Positions 42,739 through 47,156 of a stretch of DNA of 47,156 nt are shown here, in pieces. The notes beneath the pieces are model-generated. The model was not told the origin of the DNA, made no database searches, and worked only from the letters and a program-made list of their open reading frames with translations. A program made the translations under genes and the position numbers. The DNA comes from Deltaproteobacteria bacterium. GTDB taxonomy: Bacteria > Bdellovibrionota_C > UBA2361 > JAFLCA01. The first letter of the stretch is position 1. Each line of letters starts with the position of its first letter. The stretch covers positions 1 through 47,156 of the forward strand of contig JAFLCA010000004.1 in NCBI GenBank assembly GCA_017302875.1. The letters are read 5' to 3'.

Positions 42739-43770
42739 ATGTTTCAGAACCTCTTTGGCTCCCTCGCCCCCGAATTCGCGTTCGACATCGGCACCAACAA
42801 CACCACCTTGTACCTGAAAGGGCGCGGCATTGTTGCGAGTGAACCCTCGTTCGTTGCCGTGCAGGGCAGCGAAAAAGACCGCCAGGTGCATGCGATTGGG
42901 CAGAAAGCAAAAGATTTACGCGGACGCACCTCCAAAAGCATTCAAAGTCTAAGCCCGCTGCAAGGAGGCGCCATCCAGGATTTCGAGCTTGCCACCAACT
43001 TGCTCAAGCACTTCGTTGAGATGGTTCCACGGCATCGTCGATTTATAAAGTCGCGCGCCGTCGTCAGTGTGCCCTCGGCAGCCACGGCAGTGGAACGGCG
43101 GGCGCTTAGTGAGGCGGCTGAAGTTGCTTGCGCCGGAGACACCTACTTGGTGGATAAAACCATGGCAGCGGCGCTGGGAGCCGGACTCGAAGTATTCGCT
43201 CCGAAGGGATCGATGATAGTAAATATCGGCGGCGGAACGACGAATGTAGGCGTGATTGCGTTAGGAGAGGTGCTTTTCTCTCAATCGATTAAAACTGCCG
43301 GTAACGAATTCGATCGTTGTATTACGGACTATTTGCGTCGGACTCGGCATGTATCAATCGGCTATGAAACCGCTGAGCATATAAAGCTCGAAATAGGCGC
43401 GGCGCGCGCAGGTGAGCGAGAGCGAAGTTTAACCATCCAGGGGCAGGACATGAAGACCGCTCTGCCAATCAGCATTGAAATAACCCAGGCAGAAGTTATC
43501 AAGGCACTCACCCCCGCATTGAACGAGATTGTGCAAAGCATTCGCCTCGTGCTTGACCGTGTGCCCCCAGAGGTTTCGGGGGATGTGCTGGAGAACGGAC
43601 TCGTTCTAACAGGCGGCGGTGCTCTCTTGCGCGACGTTGATATGTTTCTCTCGGAGAAAGTCGGATTGCCAGTCTCGATGGTGGAGGATCCACTGACAAC
43701 GGTGGTACGTGGAGCGGGCATGATACTCGAAGAATGGAATAAGTACTCGCGCCTTCTGTCGAAGGGCTAA
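42739..43770 (+). CDS. MreB-like actin-family protein lacking the catalytic Glu
   Basis: 343 aa, full MreB length, with an amphipathic start (MFQNLFGSL). Phosphate-1 loop FAFDIGTNNTTLYLKGRGIV, then SVPSAATAVERRAL, and the adenosine motif LVLTGGGALLRDVD are MreB-like. Where MreB has IEEPMAAAIG with the catalytic Glu140 (Caulobacter numbering), this reads VDKTMAAALG, so Lys sits at 140. The phosphate-2 strand VDIGGGTTE reads VNIGGGTTN, with Asn at 162 and 169; Thr167 is kept. It probably polymerises and may bind nucleotide, but hydrolysis looks impaired. No mreC or mreD follows; a bactofilin gene does, 43 bp downstream. Confidence 0.9.
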   Translation: MFQNLFGSLAPEFAFDIGTNNTTLYLKGRGIVASEPSFVAVQGSEKDRQVHAIGQKAKDLRGRTSKSIQSLSPLQGGAIQDFELATNLLKHFVEMVPRHRRFIKSRAVVSVPSAATAVERRALSEAAEVACAGDTYLVDKTMAAALGAGLEVFAPKGSMIVNIGGGTTNVGVIALGEVLFSQSIKTAGNEFDRCITDYLRRTRHVSIGYETAEHIKLEIGAARAGERERSLTIQGQDMKTALPISIEITQAEVIKALTPALNEIVQSIRLVLDRVPPEVSGDVLENGLVLTGGGALLRDVDMFLSEKVGLPVSMVEDPLTTVVRGAGMILEEWNKYSRLLSKG

Positions 43771-43813
43771 GGCGTGTTGCGGAATCTTAAATGTATGTTG
43801 GAGGAAGTAGTGT

Positions 43814-44320
43814 ATGTGGAAGAAACCTGAAGAGCAGTCCGTGGCGCCAAATGTCTCAGCTAATCAGCAGAATGCCGGGGCGAGGCCCGAGCGCAACGAT
43901 CGTTCGAATGTTGCTATTATAGGTCAATCAATTTGCATCAAGGGCGAAGTCACCGGCGCTGAAGATTTAATCGTGGAAGGCTCGGTCGAGGGCATGATCG
44001 ATCTTAAACAGAATGCGGTAACTATTGGAAAAGGCGGACGCGTCAAGGCGAACATCTTCGGCAAAGTGATTCAGGTGCACGGCGAAGTCGTGGGCGACCT
44101 AACAGCAAGCGAACAGATTGTAATCCATGAATCAGGCACGGTGCGTGGAAACGTCTCCGGACCGCGAGTAGCGCTAAAAGACGGTGCGCGCCTAAAGGGA
44201 GCAATCAATACGGACGCCGATGCCGCAAAGCAGGCCCTCAAAACTTCGGAAGCGAGCGCGAAAGCATCCCTAAACGGCTCAAAGTCTCACCTTCCTTCGT
44301 CTTCCCATGCGGTGGTGTAA
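43814..44320 (+). CDS. Bactofilin
   Basis: 168 aa. A disordered polar N-terminus (about 1-30) is followed by the bactofilin beta-helix: VAIIGQSICIKGEVTGAEDL, IVEGSVEGMIDL, VTIGKGGRVKANIFGKVIQV, then HGEVVGDLTASEQIVIHESG and VRGNVSGPRVALKDGARLKG. The tail is Ala/Ser/Lys-rich. Bactofilins polymerise without nucleotide and recruit cell-wall enzymes, including M23 peptidases. GGAGG precedes the start, and it is probably co-transcribed with the MreB-like gene. The last codons lie inside the first copy of a repeat (44281). Confidence 0.95.
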   Translation: MWKKPEEQSVAPNVSANQQNAGARPERNDRSNVAIIGQSICIKGEVTGAEDLIVEGSVEGMIDLKQNAVTIGKGGRVKANIFGKVIQVHGEVVGDLTASEQIVIHESGTVRGNVSGPRVALKDGARLKGAINTDADAAKQALKTSEASAKASLNGSKSHLPSSSHAVV

Positions 44321-44325
44321 GGGAA
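44281..44325 (+). repeat. Head-hairpin repeat R1 (inside the bactofilin 3' end)
   Basis: Head AAAGTCTCACCTTCCT (44281-44296), with one G fewer than R2-R4. A weak stem TTCCC/GGGAA (44302-44306, 44321-44325) follows. It encodes the bactofilin's last residues and spans its stop. Confidence 0.6.
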
Positions 44326-44357
44326 CACAAATAAAGTGAGGCAGACGCCCCCTCGCC

Positions 44358-44395
44358 AAAGGTCTCACCTTCCTATGCCCCCAATTCGGGGGCAT
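44358..44395 (+). repeat. Head-hairpin repeat R2
   Basis: Head AAAGGTCTCACCTTCCT (44358-44374), directly followed by a perfect 8-bp stem ATGCCCCC/GGGGGCAT (44375-44382, 44388-44395) with a 5-nt loop. Confidence 0.75.
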
Positions 44396-44423
44396 AGAGG
44401 GATTGAGGCCTCGGTCCATGGCT

Positions 44424-44458
44424 AGAGGTCTCAGCTTCCTTACTTCCCGTTGTGAAGT
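44424..44458 (+). repeat. Head-hairpin repeat R3 (upstream of the methyltransferase-like gene)
   Basis: Head AGAGGTCTCAGCTTCCT (44424-44440), then stem ACTTC/GAAGT (44442-44446, 44454-44458) with a 7-nt loop. It ends shortly before the ribosome binding site of the next gene. Confidence 0.7.
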
Positions 44459-44483
44459 TGTAAAGAAGAAGGAATTCAAACCA

Positions 44484-45065
44484 ATGACTCCCACGCCCTC
44501 TCGGCAGAGCTATTCTTCGCTGGCCCTGCGCTCAGTTGAAGAGCGCCTCGTAAGCGACAAAAGTATGCAGGTATTCGATTTGGGGCGGGCCTCCGGCGCA
44601 AATATCGAGTTTTACTCAAAGTTTGCGCGAAATATCTACGTCGAAGATTTATTGTGGACGGTGGTCCAAGAGCGCGAGTCGCAGCCAGTCAAAGCGGAAG
44701 GCTTATTCAAGCGCCTCACAAGCGTGCCCGAGCAGGCACGCTTCGATCTAATTTGTTGCTGGGACGTTCTAAACTACCTTGCACCCGCTGAACTACTTGA
44801 AGTTGGACAGTTTCTTAAGCACTTCTCGCATGAGAAAACGCTGCTATTCATGCTAACGCACAATCGAGCAGTAATGCCTGATACCCCTTCTGTCTACAAG
44901 ATTCAGAAGGATACCTGCATAATCTACGAAGTTAGCTCCGATGGAACGGTTCCTTCGCCGGGCTACAGTAAACGGCAGCTAGATCAGCTTCTACCAGGAT
45001 TCAAGCGCACGAGATCGGTCCTCCTTCGAAGCGGAATGGAAGAACAGCTCTACTCGCTTCGCTAA
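44484..45065 (+). CDS. Class I SAM-methyltransferase-like protein
   Basis: 193 aa from ATG 44484, chosen because AAGAAGAAGGAA lies ten bases upstream; the longer frame begins inside repeat R3. Motif I is degenerate (MQVFDLGRASGANIEFYSKF, with Ala-Ser replacing the usual Gly pattern). A motif IV/post-IV region reads ARFDLICCWDVLNYLAPAEL, and a hydrophobic strand is KTLLFMLTHN. The C-terminal part YSKRQLDQLLPGFKRTRSVL matches the closing strand-helix of small methyltransferases. The substrate is unknown. The gene is bracketed by direct copies of a hairpin repeat (R3 before, R4 across its stop), as if it were a cassette. Confidence 0.72.
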   Translation: MTPTPSRQSYSSLALRSVEERLVSDKSMQVFDLGRASGANIEFYSKFARNIYVEDLLWTVVQERESQPVKAEGLFKRLTSVPEQARFDLICCWDVLNYLAPAELLEVGQFLKHFSHEKTLLFMLTHNRAVMPDTPSVYKIQKDTCIIYEVSSDGTVPSPGYSKRQLDQLLPGFKRTRSVLLRSGMEEQLYSLR

Positions 45066-45104
45066 AGGTCTCAGCTTCCTACTCCGACCGACGAAATAAG
45101 TCGG
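45064..45104 (+). repeat. Head-hairpin repeat R4 (overlaps methyltransferase-like stop)
   Basis: Head AAAGGTCTCAGCTTCCT (45064-45080), starting within the TAA stop. The stem TCCGAC/GTCGGA (45083-45088, 45100-45105) or the alternative CCGAC/GTCGG at 45088-45104 follows. Confidence 0.72.
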
Positions 45105-45134
45105 AAAGTCTCAGCTATCTCTCCGCACAAAGCG
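45105..45134 (+). repeat. Head-hairpin repeat R5 (degenerate)
   Basis: Head AAAGTCTCAGCTATCT (45105-45120) directly after R4, followed only by a 3-bp stem (CGC/GCG). It looks like a decaying copy. Confidence 0.5.
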
Positions 45135-45171
45135 TCTCCACTCTCCCAAGAAACTTTCGCGCGTACATCCC

Positions 45172-45189
45172 GATTACTAGGGGATTACT
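45172..45189 (+). promoter_or_regulatory. Direct repeat GATTACT with 11-bp period before the RAYT gene
   Basis: GATTACT-AGGG-GATTACT, ending 21 bases before the transposase start codon. Two same-face half-sites about one helix turn apart could be a regulator or transposase site. Short, so possibly chance. Confidence 0.35.
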
Positions 45190-45210
45190 TTTCTTCGGGA
45201 GCACACCACT

Positions 45211-46134
45211 ATGACGAACCCTCTTCGCGATAAGGATCCATCGAAGATCCATCTAATTACCTTACGAACCCACGATGCCGCACTTTGGATGAAGCCTTGT
45301 CCAGAAGTCGAACAGATACTCGGTGGAATTCTAGCTCGATATCAGGAGATGTATAGCATAATACTCTACTGCTATTCTTTTGTGTCGAACCATTACCACC
45401 TCCTGCTACAAGCGCCTTTGGGCAACATTGATATCTTCGAAGAGAATTTGAACCGAGAGATCTCTCGTAGAATGAATCGCTTCAATCTACGACGAGGCAA
45501 ATTTTGGGCAAAGCGATATGACGATCTAATCGTCCCCACGGAAGAGGACTCGCTGGAAGGATTCCTCTATATAATTACGAACTCAACTAAGCACGCTCTC
45601 GTGGACGATCCCCGCACGTGGCCAGGTTTAAATTGCCTGCTGCACTTCGAATCGGGAGAGCAGAGAAAATACAAATTCACTCATTATTCGAAGCGAAATC
45701 GAAAAGGAATCCCTCTGCAAACCGAACACACCTTGACGCTCAGTCCGCTTCCGCAATACGCAGACATGGATCCCCGAGCTCGCACTGCGCTCCTTGTTAC
45801 TAAAATTCAGGAACGGATTGACCTTCTGAGACAAAAGCACAAGGAAGATGGCATACGATTCCTAGGATTAGTTCGCCTGAAACAAGAGAAGGCGGGAAGC
45901 ATCCCCCGCAACGTAGCCTACGCCCGTCGCCCCATTTGCTATACTAAAAATCCGCAAGTTCGACGGGAGTTTCGACGCCTTGAACATGATCGGCGCTCTC
46001 GTTTTGCGGAGGCTTCCTATCGTTTCAGACTCGGAGACCTCCAGGTGCAATTTCCCGCTCACTGCCACAAGCCGCCCCTACATCGCGTGCCCCGCACCCC
46101 GATGGGAACAGGCCTGGCATTTTTCGGAACATAA
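45211..46134 (+). CDS. Y1 (HUH) transposase, RAYT family
   Basis: 307 aa. Single-strand transposase of the REP-associated tyrosine type. The HUH motif is SFVSNHYHLLLQAP with His61 and His63. After REISRRMNRFNLRRGKFWAK comes the catalytic Tyr120 (FLYIITNSTKHALVDD), then a WPGLNC region. The C-terminal third is basic, as in RAYTs. RAYTs are usually single-copy, domesticated and linked to short hairpin repeats. Here a group of head-hairpin repeats lies immediately upstream. GGGAG lies before the start. No transposon ends or accessory genes are seen, and codon use looks a little more A+T-rich than the neighbours. Confidence 0.9.
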   Translation: MTNPLRDKDPSKIHLITLRTHDAALWMKPCPEVEQILGGILARYQEMYSIILYCYSFVSNHYHLLLQAPLGNIDIFEENLNREISRRMNRFNLRRGKFWAKRYDDLIVPTEEDSLEGFLYIITNSTKHALVDDPRTWPGLNCLLHFESGEQRKYKFTHYSKRNRKGIPLQTEHTLTLSPLPQYADMDPRARTALLVTKIQERIDLLRQKHKEDGIRFLGLVRLKQEKAGSIPRNVAYARRPICYTKNPQVRREFRRLEHDRRSRFAEASYRFRLGDLQVQFPAHCHKPPLHRVPRTPMGTGLAFFGT

Positions 46135-46152
46135 GCATCACGGTGATGCTTA
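46132..46152 (+). terminator. Hairpin at the RAYT stop codon
   Basis: TAAGCATCA (46132-46140) pairs perfectly with TGATGCTTA (46144-46152), with a CGG loop. It begins at the stop codon itself. There is no T-run, so it could equally be a RAYT-linked structural element. Confidence 0.5.
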
Positions 46153-46249
46153 GCCTTGCCCTCACGAATCAAGAAAAGGAGGCAAAATCGACAAAATTAG
46201 TGCCGGCTCGGCACGATGTGTGCCCAGAAGCACCTATCCGAGAATAAAA

Positions 46250-47156
46250 TTACTGCGAAAGAAAGCGCGGAGCCAGAATCTCGGCCAACAATTGGTGTTT
46301 CGGCGCACTAGGGTGTGGATCGTCAGGAAGCTGCAGCGTAGTGTCATCGATTTCGCGAGTCTTAATCGAATGAACCAGCTCATCAAACATCGGAATGATG
46401 TCCACTGAAGGTAGGTCATCCAGGGCCCACAGCTTTTTTTTATCTTTCATCCATTTCGCTCTAGGATTAAAAGCGACATACACCTTTATCGAGTGCTCTC
46501 GAGCGAGATCGTTCAATTCCACTAAGGAGCGACTCGGATCTGGATTGGGTGGCTGTTTCTTTTGAGAAGCGGAGGGTGAAATTTCGTCAGGATTATTCGA
46601 ATTTCGGATAAAAAATGGCATCCCAAAATCATTCTCAATGAAATAGACGAGCACAGCATCCGGCGCGAAGTCGAGGGCACGCTCTCTAAAAACAGCCACC
46701 TCTTGAAAAGTCGAGTACCCAGGAACACCAAAATTCAGTACTTCAAACTTCCTTCCGTCTACACTCTTCTCGTTCAAAATTCTTTCCAAAGTCGAGGCAA
46801 AAATCTTACCCTCTTCTACTCCCCAGCCAAACGCGAACGAGTCGCCCAATAGCGCAATTCTGAATACATTGGGTTCTTTGGCAAAAGACCGCTCCCGATC
46901 TCGCATGGAGCAGGAGTTTGTTTTTACGGGCACGCGCTGGAAGGTCACATCCAGGTCGGGTCTTAAATCGTAAATAATCCTGTCATCGGGATGAGGGTTG
47001 AGAATCGCACGCAGATTTACACCGGCATTCCCAGTTGGCTTATCCTCCGGGCTGAGCATGGCAAGTCGGAGGTCGTTTAAATTATTAAAAGTGGTACCTT
47101 TCGCCGGCGCAAAAAAGAAAGAAGCTGCTACGTAAGCAGCTAAGGAGCCAACGAGG
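46250..47156 (-). CDS. SGNH/GDSL-type hydrolase-like protein (5' end beyond window)
   Basis: The frame is open from 46250 to the window edge without a stop, so an ATG at 47059 is internal and the true start lies beyond. The edge-proximal part is a hydrophobic helix (SLAAYVAASFFFAP), a membrane anchor. The SGNH core follows: RIALLGDSFAFGWGVEEG (block I Ser), VLNFGVPGYSTFQEV (block II Gly), AVLVYFIENDFGMP (block III Asn), and the C-terminal DPHPSAPKHQLLAE (block V Asp and His). All four catalytic blocks are present. Such anchored esterases often act on O-acetylated polysaccharides or lipids. Substrate unknown. Confidence 0.85.
   Translation of the reverse strand, partial: LVGSLAAYVAASFFFAPAKGTTFNNLNDLRLAMLSPEDKPTGNAGVNLRAILNPHPDDRIIYDLRPDLDVTFQRVPVKTNSCSMRDRERSFAKEPNVFRIALLGDSFAFGWGVEEGKIFASTLERILNEKSVDGRKFEVLNFGVPGYSTFQEVAVFRERALDFAPDAVLVYFIENDFGMPFFIRNSNNPDEISPSASQKKQPPNPDPSRSLVELNDLAREHSIKVYVAFNPRAKWMKDKKKLWALDDLPSVDIIPMFDELVHSIKTREIDDTTLQLPDDPHPSAPKHQLLAEILAPRFLSQ

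Noticed and set aside
44281-45134. Possible CRISPR array
   Set aside because: Repeats are few, unevenly spaced, partly coding, with no constant-length spacers and no cas genes.
44281-45134. Tandem Rho-independent terminators as the explanation for the hairpins
   Set aside because: No T-runs follow the stems, and the constant part is upstream of the hairpin, not downstream.

Overview
The window comes from the chromosome of a Gram-negative (diderm) bacterium with mid-50s GC by eye. The signs are several lipoproteins, a NodT/OprM-type outer-membrane channel, a FadL/OmpP1-like barrel, RlpA, and a periplasmic MsrB-MsrA pair. I cannot place it below that level. The family mix (CsbD, DUF1328, DUF456, DUF2267, BON, bactofilin, MreB paralogue, RAYT) would fit Pseudomonadota or a former deltaproteobacterial/Bdellovibrionota-like lineage. 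I saw no rRNA, tRNA, CRISPR array, prophage or classical insertion sequence. The first and last genes run off the window edges.

Layout. 1-9 kb: a 5'-truncated CHASE-PAS hybrid histidine kinase, a SprT-like metallopeptidase, an unknown protein behind a good promoter, an orphan NodT-family efflux lipoprotein, a glycine-zipper lipoprotein, and a tight minus-strand operon (EEP-family phosphatase/nuclease, exported unknown, alpha/beta hydrolase). 9-14 kb: cyclopropane-fatty-acid synthase, a cation diffusion facilitator, the DEAD-box helicase RhlE with a structured leader, and a two-receiver regulator. 14-23 kb is dense in small envelope and stress proteins: DUF1328, a 43-aa membrane peptide, CsbD, RlpA, a receiver-cNMP-HTH fusion regulator, glycine-zipper and small lipoproteins, a cardiolipin-synthase-like PLD enzyme, a stand-alone LigD-type 3'-phosphoesterase, a PfpI/DJ-1 protein, BON and YflT-like proteins, and a YihY/BrkB membrane protein. 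23-32 kb: a HisKA_2-type kinase, an AI-2E-family permease with a fused cytosolic domain, an SDR-DoxX pair, a FadL-like barrel, a lone receiver, MsrB-MsrA and a second BON protein. 32-42 kb: an HDOD protein, DUF456, DUF2267, a Cys-rich lipoprotein, a HI0933-family flavoprotein, MscL, TrmO, an ABC-F ATPase and a phosphopantetheinyl transferase.

42-46 kb is the most unusual part. An M23 endopeptidase lies divergent from a gene pair encoding an MreB-like protein and a bactofilin. The MreB-like protein has Lys where MreB has its catalytic Glu and Asn where it has the phosphate-2 Asp. A methyltransferase-like gene follows, bracketed by copies of a short repeat, and then a Y1 (HUH) RAYT-type transposase. 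The repeat is a conserved 16-17 nt head followed by a hairpin whose stem differs in every copy, as expected for a structure recognised by a Y1 enzyme.

How the genes fit together: much of the window concerns envelope maintenance and stress, covering membrane lipid modification (Cfa, ClsB-like), osmotic release (MscL), periplasmic oxidative repair (MsrBA), peptidoglycan and shape (RlpA, M23, MreB-like, bactofilin) and several signalling proteins without obvious partners. Many convergent gene pairs end within 0-20 bp of each other or share stop-codon bases, leaving no room for intergenic terminators.
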